DNA of 46,375 nt from an uncultured Lachnospiraceae bacterium (GTDB lineage Bacteria > Bacillota > Clostridia > Lachnospirales > Lachnospiraceae), in NCBI GenBank assembly GCA_947385425.1, contig CANDKY010000014.1, positions 1 to 46,375 on the forward strand, written 5' to 3'. The notes under the pieces were generated by a model that was not told the origin of the DNA, made no database searches, and worked only from the letters and a program-made list of their open reading frames with translations. The position numbers and the translations under genes are program-made. Shown in pieces: positions 17,078 to 26,700 of this stretch. The number at the start of each line of letters is the position of its first letter. Within the stretch, counting starts at the first letter, position 1.

Positions 17078-17980
17078 ATGAATACGAAAGTAAAGATAGC
17101 AGGCGTGGAGTTCAAAAATCCGGTGATGACAGCGTCAGGAACCTTCGGATCGGGGATGGAGTATTCTGAGTTTGTGGATTTGAACCGGCTGGGGGCAGTA
17201 GTGACAAAGGGAGTGGCCAATGTGCCATGGGAGGGCAACCCGACGCCGCGTATAGCGGAAACCTACGGCGGTATGCTGAATGCGATCGGTTTGCAGAACC
17301 CGGGAATTGATGTTTTCGTGGAAAGGGACATGCCTTTTCTGGAAAAATATGATACAAGGATTATAGTCAATGTGTGCGGAAAGACGGTGGAAGACTATCT
17401 GGAAGTGGTGGAGCGGCTGGGGGATACGAAGGCGGATATGCTGGAAATCAATGTGTCCTGCCCGAATGTAAAGGAAGGCGCCATTGCTTTTGGACAGAAA
17501 GCGGACAGCCTGTATGGGATTACGTCAGCCGTAAAGAAAAAGGCCAGGCAGCCTGTCATTATGAAACTCAGCCCGAATGTGACGGATATCGCGGAGATGG
17601 CGCGGGCGGCGGAAGCGGCGGGGGCGGATGCATTATCGATGATTAATACGCTGACAGGGATGAAGATTGATGTGCATAAGAGGAAGTTTGTGCTCGCGAA
17701 CCGGACGGGAGGGCTTTCCGGGCCTGCGGTGAAACCGGTGGCGGTGCGCATGGTGTACCAGGCCGCGCAGGCGGTGAAAATCCCCATCATCGGCATGGGC
17801 GGGATTGCAAATGCGGAGGATGCTTTGGAATTCCTGCTGGCAGGCGCTACGGCTGTGGCGGTAGGGGCAATGAATTTTGTCAATCCTTATACTACGGTAG
17901 AGGTGGTGGATGGGATTGAGGAATATATGGAAAAGTATGGGATAGAGGATATCCGTTCCCTGATTGGCAGCGTAGAGTAA
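17078..17980 (+). CDS. pyrD: Dihydroorotate dehydrogenase B, catalytic subunit
   Basis: Oxidises dihydroorotate to orotate with FMN and works as a heterotetramer with PyrK. A 300-residue TIM-barrel protein: NPVMTASGTFGSG, GLQNPG, EINVSCPNVKEGA with the catalytic Cys of class 1B, MKLSPNVTDI, GLSGPAVKPVAVRMV and GMGGIANAEDALEFLLAGA. ATG 17078 follows CAGGAGGAAAG. Longer in-frame starts overlap pyrK and are rejected. pyrE and pyrF are not in the window. Confidence 0.95.
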   Translation: MNTKVKIAGVEFKNPVMTASGTFGSGMEYSEFVDLNRLGAVVTKGVANVPWEGNPTPRIAETYGGMLNAIGLQNPGIDVFVERDMPFLEKYDTRIIVNVCGKTVEDYLEVVERLGDTKADMLEINVSCPNVKEGAIAFGQKADSLYGITSAVKKKARQPVIMKLSPNVTDIAEMARAAEAAGADALSMINTLTGMKIDVHKRKFVLANRTGGLSGPAVKPVAVRMVYQAAQAVKIPIIGMGGIANAEDALEFLLAGATAVAVGAMNFVNPYTTVEVVDGIEEYMEKYGIEDIRSLIGSVE

Positions 17981-17995
17981 GGGGGCGCTTTACAA

Positions 17996-18727
17996 ATGAA
18001 GGAGAATACCAGGGGAAAGATGTTAAAAAAAGCTTTTCGGGCGGCATTTCCTCACACGATACCGATTTTCGCAGGTTTTTTGTTTTTAGGGATAACCTAT
18101 GGGATTTATATGAATGTTTCCGGTTTCAGCTTCTGGTATCCGATGCTTATGAGCCTGACGGTATTTGCAGGTTCCGTGGAGTTTGTAGCGGCGAATATGC
18201 TGCTTGGCGCATTCCATCCGCTGCAGGCTCTGGCTGTGACCTTGATGATTAATGCCCGTCATTTGTTTTACGGCATATCCATGCTGGATAAATACCGTGG
18301 GACGGGGCTTAAGAAGATTTACCTTATTTTCGGTATGTGCGACGAGAGTTTTTCCATCAATTATACGGCTAAGATACCGGAGGGCGTGGACAGGGGCTGG
18401 TTTATGTTTTTTGTGACATTGCTGAATCATTGTTACTGGTTTATGGGAGCTGCGCTGGGAGGTATTTTCGGTTCTTTTATCCGTTTTAACACGGAAGGGC
18501 TGGATTTTGTCATGACGGCGATGTTTGTGGTGATTTTTATGGAGCAGTGGATGAAGGGGGAGCATATGGGGCCTGACCATATCAGTTCGCTGATGGGAAT
18601 CGGGCTGTCTGTTGTCTGCCTGGCTGTATTTGGGGCGGAGGGCTTTATGATACCGGCCATGGCTGCAATATTGGGAGGTTTGACCTTGCTGCGCAGGCCT
18701 TTGGGGAAAGGGGGCGGGCTGGTATGA
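17996..18727 (+). CDS. azlC: AzlC-family branched-chain amino acid exporter, large subunit
   Basis: A 243-residue inner-membrane protein with about seven hydrophobic segments. The family motifs [14 protein letters not shown] and [11 protein letters not shown] are clear. AzlC and AzlD together export branched-chain amino acids and analogues. The start is ATG 17996, 15 bases after pyrD, so it may be transcribed with the pyrimidine genes, although there is no metabolic link. The stop overlaps the start of azlD as ATGA. Confidence 0.9.
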   Translation: MKENTRGKMLKKAFRAAFPHTIPIFAGFLFLGITYGIYMNVSGFSFWYPMLMSLTVFAGSVEFVAANMLLGAFHPLQALAVTLMINARHLFYGISMLDKYRGTGLKKIYLIFGMCDESFSINYTAKIPEGVDRGWFMFFVTLLNHCYWFMGAALGGIFGSFIRFNTEGLDFVMTAMFVVIFMEQWMKGEHMGPDHISSLMGIGLSVVCLAVFGAEGFMIPAMAAILGGLTLLRRPLGKGGGLV

Positions 18728-19053
18728 AAATGACATTGGCACAGCAGTTGTTTACTATTGTTATGGTGGTATTGGGGACGATGCTTACCCGTTTCCTGCC
18801 GTTTCTTGTTTTTCCGGCGGGGAAGACCACACCCGGATATATCCAGTATCTGGGGAAAGTACTGCCGCCGGCAGTGTTCGGCCTTTTGGTGGTGTATTGC
18901 ATGAAAAACGTAAATTGGCTGGGCGGAAGCCATGGGATTCCGGAATTGCTGTCCATTGCCGTGGTGGCAGGGCTGCATGTGTGGAAGCGGCAGATGCTGC
19001 TGTCTATTGCAGGGGGGACGGTTTGCTATATGTTGATTGTGCGGTTTGCATGA
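18724..19053 (+). CDS. azlD: AzlD-family branched-chain amino acid exporter, small subunit
   Basis: A 109-residue membrane protein with four hydrophobic helices and the AzlD pattern [12 protein letters not shown]...[14 protein letters not shown]. It overlaps azlC by four bases (ATGA), so the two are translationally coupled. The role is export of branched-chain amino acids with AzlC. A terminator follows. Confidence 0.9.
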   Translation: MKMTLAQQLFTIVMVVLGTMLTRFLPFLVFPAGKTTPGYIQYLGKVLPPAVFGLLVVYCMKNVNWLGGSHGIPELLSIAVVAGLHVWKRQMLLSIAGGTVCYMLIVRFA

Positions 19054-19086
19054 TGGAGGAAGGGAAGCCGGTGTTTAAGGCTATGA

Positions 19087-19132
19087 AAAATGCAGCGGTA
19101 TGGCAAAAAGGATAACCATACCTCTGCATTTT
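19087..19132. terminator. Bidirectional terminator after azlD
   Basis: Arms 19087-19103 and 19116-19132 (AAAATGCAG, one mismatch, GGTATGG and the complement) end in TTTT on both strands. It separates azlD from the convergent CAP-domain gene. Confidence 0.8.
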
Positions 19133-19219
19133 ATTTTGGTACGAACCCGGGTAGAGGAAATACCTGCCGCAAAAACATTTCACGGGGCATATATTTTCCG
19201 CTCCTGAGTGTCTGCAATA

Positions 19220-21127
19220 TTAATATTTTACGATCGCATAAACTCCTGCACCGCCTGTCGTATCAAAGGTTATGGTGTCAGGATTGGAATCAAGGTCTTT
19301 CAAAATGGTAGAAACACCGCCTTCGCGTACCCGTATGACAACATAAGTTTTGTCAGACTGTACGAAATTCTTAGGTATACCTAATACAATCCGGATTGCC
19401 TCACCGTCAGAAGAAAGGAGGTTGTATTTGCCGTTGCTCATTTTTCCGAGTTCAATATTAATTATCGGGCCAACGGTTGCTTTTAATGATTCAGCTGTTG
19501 AATCAATGGTTGCCTTTGCCAGGGAACTTTTTTTCGCATCAAAGTTATAGAATTTGTTATAAGGTTTTTCATTTCCTGACAAAGCGTAGTTTTTGGAAAT
19601 ATCGGCTATTGGTGTGGATACAATTGTCCCTCTGCAGCCTGTTGCAAGGTAAATGCCTTCTGTGCTTGACTTTACGCCGTTGACAACGCTGGTAACAGGG
19701 ATAACAATGGATGGGGTTGCATTTGCGATTATATTATTGCTCTCCTGTGCGTTGTTGGAAGCGTTATCATCGCTGCTGCTGTCATTGTTATTATCGTTAT
19801 TATTATCATTGTTATTGCCATCTGACGGTTTATTTCCCGAAGCAGTTCCATTGCCTTCGCCCGGTGTGCCGGAACCGACGTTGCTGCCGTCGCCTGGTGT
19901 GTTAGAACCGGTGTTGCCGTCATTGCCGCCAGTCGTGCCGGAACCGGTGTTGCTGCCGTCGCCTGGTGTGTTAGAACCAGTGTTGCTGTCATTGTTGCCC
20001 GGTGTGTTGGAGCCGGTGTTGCCGTCATTGCCGTCAGTCGTACCGGAACCGGTGTTGCTGCCGTCGTCTGGTGTGTTAGAACCAGTGCTGCTGTCATTGT
20101 CACCCGGTGTGTTGGAACCAGTGTTGCTGTCATTGTCACCTGGTGTGTTAGAACCAGTGTTTTCACCGTTACCAGGTTGGTTATCCGTGTTATTATCTCC
20201 GTCATTGCTATTTCCATCGGAGGTTACTTCCAATGTTGTAGTTGCGCTGGCATTCCCTACTGTTGCAGTAAGGGTAGTTGTGCCGGCTGCCAGTCCGGTA
20301 ACCTTTCCGTCAGATACGGAAGCAATGGAAGAGTCCTCCACTGTCCAGTTTGGGTTGGTAACGATACCGGTAGGATTGCCGTTACCATACTGAACCCATG
20401 TGCTTTCGGATTTAACAGTGGCATTTACTTCCGGCAGATCTTTTGTGTTTCCAAGGGCAACCGTGGAATTGTCTTCGGTGGAAAGGGATAAGATATCGCT
20501 GTTTCTTGTTTCAACTTCTACTGTCTGTGTCCCGTCAGTTCCGGAATCGCCTGCGGAAGTAACGGTGCCCAGTTCCATAGCCCAGTAGTGTGTGCCGTTA
20601 TAATAAACATGGCCCATCCCGATAGCGGTAAAGTTGCCGCTTAGCATATTCCTTCTATGTCCCTGCCCGCCATACTTATAGTTATCTTCGCGCCATCCTA
20701 CAAATACTGCCTCTGCACTGGAATATCCCGCTGCAATATTTTCCCCGTAGGAATGGCCTGAATAACCGAATTCGTCAAAAGCCGTAAAGCAGCCTTGTCC
20801 ATTTGCCCTTGTATGGCTGTAAGACAACGCAAGCTCCGCCGCACGTTTCATGGCAATCTTTTCCAGTGTCTCGTCATAAGTCAGTTCGTCTAACTGCCCT
20901 GTCAATTCCGTTTTTGAGGTATCGTCTTCATTCCAATACCATGCCTGATCCCCTTTACGGAATTCATTGACCATATCAGTCACAGCGCGGGCTTCCGCTT
21001 GTCCGTATTCTACAGTTAATTGAATATTGACTGTATTTTCGGCGGCGGCTACTTTCCAGGTGCCAGTACTGAAAATCAGTACCGGAACCAAAAGCAGGGT
21101 ACTTACTTTTTTCATTATGGATTTCAT
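19220..21127 (-). CDS. Secreted CAP/SCP-domain protein with Ig-like domain and repeat linker
   Basis: A 635-residue exported protein. It has a signal peptide (to about residue 30), a CAP domain (about 45-190) with SHTRANGQGCF, GENIAAGY and GHRRNMLSGNFTAIGMG, then a bacterial Ig-like (Big_2) segment with SIASVSDGKVTGLAAGTTTLTAT. A ~150-residue Asn/Gly/Ser/Thr/Asp linker of repeated GSNTPGD units follows, then an uncharacterised C-terminal domain. CAP proteins act outside the cell; the bacterial function is largely unknown. ATG 21127 is chosen because AGGAGG lies nine bases upstream; earlier ATGs overlap that site. It has its own strong promoter. Confidence 0.85.
   Translation of the reverse strand: MKSIMKKVSTLLLVPVLIFSTGTWKVAAAENTVNIQLTVEYGQAEARAVTDMVNEFRKGDQAWYWNEDDTSKTELTGQLDELTYDETLEKIAMKRAAELALSYSHTRANGQGCFTAFDEFGYSGHSYGENIAAGYSSAEAVFVGWREDNYKYGGQGHRRNMLSGNFTAIGMGHVYYNGTHYWAMELGTVTSAGDSGTDGTQTVEVETRNSDILSLSTEDNSTVALGNTKDLPEVNATVKSESTWVQYGNGNPTGIVTNPNWTVEDSSIASVSDGKVTGLAAGTTTLTATVGNASATTTLEVTSDGNSNDGDNNTDNQPGNGENTGSNTPGDNDSNTGSNTPGDNDSSTGSNTPDDGSNTGSGTTDGNDGNTGSNTPGNNDSNTGSNTPGDGSNTGSGTTGGNDGNTGSNTPGDGSNVGSGTPGEGNGTASGNKPSDGNNNDNNNDNNNDSSSDDNASNNAQESNNIIANATPSIVIPVTSVVNGVKSSTEGIYLATGCRGTIVSTPIADISKNYALSGNEKPYNKFYNFDAKKSSLAKATIDSTAESLKATVGPIINIELGKMSNGKYNLLSSDGEAIRIVLGIPKNFVQSDKTYVVIRVREGGVSTILKDLDSNPDTITFDTTGGAGVYAIVKY
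19855..20170. repeat. Degenerate tandem repeats encoding the CAP-protein linker
   Basis: About ten imperfect units of roughly 30-36 bp (for example GGTGTGTTAGAACCAGTG on the plus strand) encode GSNTPGDN / GSGTTGGN units. Such repeats often vary in number between strains. Confidence 0.8.
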
Positions 21128-21171
21128 TTTCCTCATCCTCCTATGCAATGCATTTTCTATTTAGCACTATA

Positions 21172-21200
21172 ATTGTATTTTTCAGGTCTTGTCTTGTCAA
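21172..21200 (-). promoter_or_regulatory. Consensus sigma-A promoter of the CAP-domain gene
   Basis: On the minus strand TTGACA (21195-21200) and TACAAT (21172-21177) are 17 bp apart, about 45 bases before the start codon. Confidence 0.8.
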
Positions 21201-21244
21201 GGGGGGAAATGCAATTTGTGCTACTGTGTTTTGATATGCTTTTC

Positions 21245-21299
21245 ATCTCCCACAAATTGTGACGCACATCTGCCGGAAAGCATTTTTTGAACACGCTCT
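21245..21299. repeat. Right-end copy of repeat family B
   Basis: 55 bases from ATCTCCCACAAATTGTGACG to ACACGCTCT match 9588-9642 with only a few differences. Confidence 0.7.
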
Positions 21300-21409
21300 A
21301 AAGGATACACATTTTACTGCCGGGATAATTTAAGGCATAAACACATCCATTAATTCATACAATTACTGTAAGTACAGGTAATGGCAATGGATGGCGCGGA
21401 GGTGTTTTT

Positions 21410-22981
21410 GTGGAGTTAGTGAAAAAAAATATACATATGGATCGGCTCAAAGGCCAGGCGGCGACGCAGATCACTTTGGAAGATGATGTGAATATTTCGG
21501 ATGCAAAACCGGATGCGGGAAGGCTGGTTTATGACAGGGGAAGCGTGACGGTGGAGGAAGTAAAAGTTACGGAAGATCATGTGACGGTGAAAGGGAAGAT
21601 GCAGTTCCTTGTGATGTATCTGACGGAGGGGGAACATCCTTCCCCGGCATGCCTGGAAGGCAGCCTGCCTTTTGAGGAACAGCTTTATGCGGAGGGGGTG
21701 CAGAGCGGGGACAGTGTCAATGTAAAATGGAATCTGGAGGATTTGACCGTCGGGCTCATCAATTCCAGGAAGCTCAGTGTGCAGGCATTGATTTCACTGC
21801 GGATAACGGCGGAAATGATGTATGATGAGGAAACGGCAGTGGATCTGTACCATGAGGAGCCGGTGGAATACCGCAGGAAACCGCTGCGTATTGCACAGAT
21901 GGCAGTGAAGAAGAGGGATATTTTCCGTATCAAAGAGGAAATGGAACTGGCCCAGAATTATGCGAATGTTTTTCAGATTATATGGCAGAGCATAGAGCCT
22001 ACCAATGTGGAGTTCCGGGCGCAGGAGGGGAAAATATCCATACAGGGCGAGTTGAATGTGTTTTTCCTGTATGAGCCGGAGGCATCGGCGGAGGGGGAAG
22101 AGCAGGCTGTAAAGAGCTATGAGACAACAATCCCGTTTGGCGGGACGGTGGACTGCAGCGGCTGTGAAGACGGGATGGCAGTGGACATTGATTATATATT
22201 GGGCCATAAGGAAGTGGAAATACGGCCGGACTTCGACGGGGAACAGAGAGTTTTTGCCATGGAACTGGTGATGGATCTGGATATCGCCCTTTACGAAGAA
22301 GAGCGGCTGGACATTTTGTCCGGAGTATACGGCGTGGTCAAGGAAGTGGAGGCAGTCAGCAAACAGGCGCAGTTCAGGGGGATTTTCGCAAGGCCTTCGG
22401 GGAAAGTGAAAGTTGCGGAGCACCTGAAAGCCGGCGAGGCGGATGTTCCTATGGTGCAGCTTCTGCACAGTGAAGCGCAGATACAGATAGGGGAGGAAGA
22501 AATTGTAGAAAACGGTATCCATATACAGGGGACTCTGAATATCCAGTGCCTGTATCTTAGCAGCGATGAGAGGGCGCCCTACGGCTCCGTAAAGGGACAG
22601 ATACCGTTCAGTTATGTGCTGGAAGTGCCGGGTATCAACAATAATTGCATTTTTAAGATACAGACAGGGCTGGAGCAGTTGGCGGCGGCTATGCTGGACA
22701 GCAGTGAACTGGATATAAAAGCGGTCATGGATTTCCGGGCGATTGTATTTGAACAGCGCAAAGAGGATATCGTGACGGATATCGTGGTGTCGGAACTGGA
22801 TATGGATAAACTCAGCGGGCTGCCGGGGATTGTGATTTATATTGCGAAGGAGGGCGACAGTCTGTGGGATGTGGGGAAACGTTATTATGTGCCGATATCC
22901 CAGATTAAGGAAACCAATGATATGACTACGGATGAAATACGGCCGGGGGATAAGCTGCTGATCGTTAAAGGGTTAGCGTGA
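21410..22981 (+). CDS. DUF3794 (SPOCS) and LysM domain protein
   Basis: A 523-residue protein with several DUF3794/SPOCS segments (DRGSVTVEEVKVTEDHVTVKG..., similar blocks near residues 170-290 and 330-440) and a C-terminal LysM domain (about 475-523: AKEGDSLWDVGKRYYV...IRPGDKLLIV). LysM binds peptidoglycan. DUF3794 proteins are common in spore-forming Clostridia and are linked to the spore envelope. There is no signal peptide, which fits a mother-cell coat or cortex-associated protein. The start is GTG 21410 after GGAGG. It is monocistronic and followed by hairpins. Confidence 0.85.
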   Translation: MELVKKNIHMDRLKGQAATQITLEDDVNISDAKPDAGRLVYDRGSVTVEEVKVTEDHVTVKGKMQFLVMYLTEGEHPSPACLEGSLPFEEQLYAEGVQSGDSVNVKWNLEDLTVGLINSRKLSVQALISLRITAEMMYDEETAVDLYHEEPVEYRRKPLRIAQMAVKKRDIFRIKEEMELAQNYANVFQIIWQSIEPTNVEFRAQEGKISIQGELNVFFLYEPEASAEGEEQAVKSYETTIPFGGTVDCSGCEDGMAVDIDYILGHKEVEIRPDFDGEQRVFAMELVMDLDIALYEEERLDILSGVYGVVKEVEAVSKQAQFRGIFARPSGKVKVAEHLKAGEADVPMVQLLHSEAQIQIGEEEIVENGIHIQGTLNIQCLYLSSDERAPYGSVKGQIPFSYVLEVPGINNNCIFKIQTGLEQLAAAMLDSSELDIKAVMDFRAIVFEQRKEDIVTDIVVSELDMDKLSGLPGIVIYIAKEGDSLWDVGKRYYVPISQIKETNDMTTDEIRPGDKLLIVKGLA

Positions 22982-22983
22982 AA

Positions 22984-23024
22984 AGAAGCTCTAAGGCGTC
23001 AAAGGACGCCGCCTAAGAGCTTCT
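22984..23024 (+). terminator. Hairpin directly after the DUF3794-LysM gene
   Basis: Interrupted stem (AGAAGCTC/GAGCTTCT and GGCGTC/GACGCC) beginning three bases after the stop. No U-tract, so it may protect the mRNA end rather than terminate. Confidence 0.55.
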
Positions 23025-23065
23025 AGGATTTGCAATGCTACGCATGGCAAATCCGTTTCACGCGG

Positions 23066-23091
23066 AAAAACGCCGGGAAAGCGGCGTTTTT
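23066..23091. terminator. Rho-independent terminator
   Basis: A perfect 10-bp stem AAAAACGCCG / CGGCGTTTTT with a 6-base loop; T-run on both strands. Confidence 0.75.
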
Positions 23092-23216
23092 CCAGGTTTT
23101 TCATGGCCGGGTTTGTGCTGCTGCAGGGCGGCAGCATGCAAAAAAAGCAGGCAGAACCCCTCTGGGAATGGAACTGGCGTCTATGTTTTGAAAAATGCAT
23201 GAGAAACGAGCTGTGA

Positions 23217-23258
23217 AAAAGTGTCCGGGTATCCTTGGATAGCCGGGCACTTTTGTTT
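23217..23258. terminator. Second hairpin terminator in the same gap
   Basis: A 17-base stem with one mismatch and one G-U pair (23217-23233 with 23238-23254), a CTTG loop, flanked by AAAA and TTTTGTTTT. The 796-base gap 22982-23777 holds three hairpins and one mobile element, but no gene. Confidence 0.7.
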
Positions 23259-23331
23259 TCGGAAAGTATTTCAACTATATCTTTATATTATATCGGCAGG
23301 CCATTTTACAATGTCTGTTACAGTTCACTGT

Positions 23332-23539
23332 CAATGTCATTAACTTAAGCTTTTCGGGGTGTTGCAGACCATATATCTCAATCCGGACCATTGAAAGACG
23401 CCGGCACTTAGGCGCCGTGTTTTGGCGCTACACTACATGTAATGTAGTGTTAGTACCGTTGCGTCTGCCGTGAGCGGAAGCGCGTCCGGATGAGATATGT
23501 GGTTTGCGGCACCCCGGGAAGCTTAAGTTAATGACATTG
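23332..23539. mobile_element. Palindromic MITE-like element, copy 2 (inverted relative to copy 1)
   Basis: A 208-bp copy with the same terminal inverted repeats as copy 1, flanked by a 9-bp direct duplication GTTCACTGT (23323-23331 and 23540-23548). Relative to copy 1 it carries about 21 extra bases in the centre, themselves palindromic (ACTACATGTAATGTAGT). No gene inside. Confidence 0.85.
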
Positions 23540-23777
23540 GTTCACTGTAACCGATGTTTAGAGAAAACAGGAAGAAAACCGGAAAGATGCTTCCCTTTTT
23601 CCGCCATATGGTATTATAATAAGGAAAGAAGGGTGAAAATAATGGTTTCATTAAGGGTGTGATTCGTTATGAACGTCCAGTGATATGGAGATTCCCGCGG
23701 TTTGGCGGGGACTGCAGTATTTGGCTGTCTGGCATAGCATGGGGAAGCATAACCGTCAGGAAGATGGAGGCGGTAAT

Positions 23778-26700
23778 ATGGAAAAGGAATTGTTCTTTCA
23801 TATACTCGGGGTTGAAGAGACGAAAGAAGAGGAGGAAATCAGAAAGGCATACCTGGAAAAGCTGAAAGGGACGAACCCGGAGGATGATCCGGAGGGCTTT
23901 AAGAGGCTGCGGCAGGCTTACGAAGGGGCGCTGGCGTTTGCCGGGAATGAGGAAAACAGCAGCGGACAGGCTGTAGGGCCGGTCGATCTGTGGATGGAGA
24001 AGGTGGAAAGGCTGTATCGTGACTTGATGGATTGCCAGAAGCCCGGGCTGTGGGAGGAACTGTTTTCCGATCCGGTCTGTGAGGGGCTGGATACTTCGCT
24101 GGAAGCGAGGGAGCGCCTTTTGGATTTTCTGATGGAGAATAATTGTCTGCCTCATAAAATATGGGTGCTGCTTGACAATGTGTTTTGGCTGTTGGAAGAT
24201 TATGAAGAACTGAGCGGGGAATATCCTTTGAATTTTCTCAGGCTGGTCAGGTATTATGTGGAAAATGAGGATTTTATGCCCTATGGCTTTTTCCGGTACA
24301 GGCAGGCGGCCGGGGAGGAGGATCGGAGAGGGAACAGAGGGGAAGCGGACAAAGATGCTTATATAGCTGCCTATCTGGATGTGAAACAGCAGACGGACAG
24401 GGGCGGGACCGAAGGTCTTCTGCAAAAGCTGGAGGACATGCAGGTTTATAATGTTTACCATCCGTATGAGGATGTAGAGCGGATGCGGCTGTTGGCGCAG
24501 TCGGGACGGGCAGAGGAAAGCCGGATATGGATGGAAAGGCTTTGCCGGGATTATCCGGGGGATACATACATTGAAACCCAGGCGGGGAATTTGTTGTGGA
24601 AGCTGGGGGAGAAAAAGGCGGCATATGAGAAGTGGAAGTCTGTATTGGGAGAGGGTACGGAACACTATGGGGCGAAGTACGGCGTTGTGCGGTATCTGGT
24701 GGAAAGGCAGGAATATGTTTCCGCGAGGGAAATGATTGTGGATTTGCTGGAATGGGATCCGTACAGTGAGGAACTTAACCGTTGGCTTCAAATGGCAAAT
24801 GAGGATATGATTCAGGAAATGAGCGGGGAACCGGGGGCGGAAAACGCCGGTTTCCCGGTAGTAAACACCTGCCCGGAGGGGCTGCAGGAAGAGGAATGGA
24901 GGGAAAAGAACTTCAGGCTTGGGTGGTGCCTCTTCCAGAACGGGCATTTGGAAGAACTGGAGAAATTTATGGCAGGGATGCCGGAGGAATGGAAGGGGTC
25001 CCCTGCTTATAATCATCTGTATGGGAGGTATTTACACTATAGGGAACGGTATGAAGAGGCAATTCCGTATCTGGAGAAGTGGCTCGGATGGATCGGGACG
25101 GCCCCGGAGGATGGGACAGGGCAGAGGCGGCATATTTCGCAGGTATGCAGGGCAAACCTGAGCATAGGGGGCTGTTATGCGCAGCTTGGCAGGCTCGGTG
25201 AGGCGGACGGTTATATCCGGAAAGCAATCAGGGAAACCAATGATGAAAATGCGAAAATGGAATACCGCCAGTACTATGCGTCCGTTTTGCTGAGGAAGGA
25301 AGAGTGTGAGAAAGCGGCGGAGGTCTGTAATGAGATTCTGCGGGAAGACGACGGATATTATCCGGCGTATATTATCCGTCAGGAAGCTTATTACAAGCTG
25401 GGGCGTGCACAGGAGGTCATTGACGATTACTATCGGGCCGTGGAGATATATGCCGGATTCTGCCAGCCGTATTTGTTCGCGGCGGAAGTTTTCCTGGATT
25501 ACGGGCAATATGAGGATGCCATGGGGATATTGAAGCAGGCCGGTGAAAACCAGGTCGAGTTTACCGCGAAAATGAGGCTTTGTGAAATACGGCTGCTGCG
25601 CGGTATGGCAAAGAACAGGGGCGACAGGAGGGAAATAAGGAAACGGCTGGATAAACTGCAGAAGGAGCTGGAGGAAGGGGCGGCCAGTGATCTGGAGGAT
25701 AAGTCGGAGCTGGAATTTGAACAGGGGATGCTGTGGTGGGAGGACGGGAAGCGGAAAGAAGCGTTGGCCTGTATAGAACGGGCGATAGAACAGAATCCGG
25801 AGCGGCCCCAGTACAGGCTGGCCTGCGGGGATTTGTGCTGGGAGATGCGGAAATATGAGAAGGCCCTTGGAAAGTATAAGGCGGCCGAGGCCGATTATGC
25901 CGGCAGTGCGGGTTTTTATTATAGAAGGGGGCTGCATTACGGGGAACGCGGCAACGTAAAGTCGGCGATACGCGATCTGGAAAAGGTAATGGAACTGCAG
26001 GACGGGTATCAGGACACCTGCGAACGGCTGGCCGATTATTACTATACATTATATCAAAAGGAATACAGGAGAAGGGATTACGCGAAAGCGCTGCAGCTTA
26101 TCAGCAGGCAGATGGGCGGAAAAGGGGAGGAGAAGGATAAAGATTTTTTTATGCGCCGCGGGCTTATGTATATGGAAGCGCTGGAACCGGAAACGGCTAT
26201 TCCCGATTTTGAGAAGGCGATGGAATATGCGCCGGAGGACTGGAAGATACGCAACAGCCTGGGATGCTGCTATAAGTATATGGGCGAATATAAGAGGGCG
26301 ATGGAGTACTTTGAACAGGCGCTCAGGCGTACGGACAGGAAAAGGGAATCGGTTCCTTATAGCAACATGGCTGAGTGCTGTGAGGCGTTAGGGGAGTATG
26401 GGAACGCGATCCGCTATTACAAAGATGCGGTGAAAGCCTGCCGGAGAAAGGTGCTGTGGTCAGACGACAATGCATATATCCAGGCTATGAGGGACAAGAT
26501 AGAAGGTTTCATGAATAAGATAGGGGATCTGTCCTGCTATCGGGGGGATTATCTGAGGGCATTTTGGGATTATTCCTATTACGGCATAGGGGCGAACGCC
26601 GAGAGACTATGGCTGGCGCTGGGGCTGGACAGGCTGTGTATATTGGGATATAAAAGCAAGATCCTGTTTGCCGGAAAAGAGGAGAAGGCGATGCGGCAGA

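Noticed and set aside
19653-20393. Pro/Leu/Val-rich plus-strand frame (and a Thr-rich minus-strand frame at 19729-20217) over the CAP gene
   Set aside because: Both are open only because the tandem repeats lack stops in those frames; they have no start signals and lie within a clear CAP-domain gene.
23667-25016. Long antisense frame opposite the TPR gene (also 27802-28980 opposite hscC and 14486-15451 opposite pyrC)
   Set aside because: Composition (Pro/Phe/His/Leu-rich) is that of a shadow of biased sense codons, and each lies opposite a well-supported gene.
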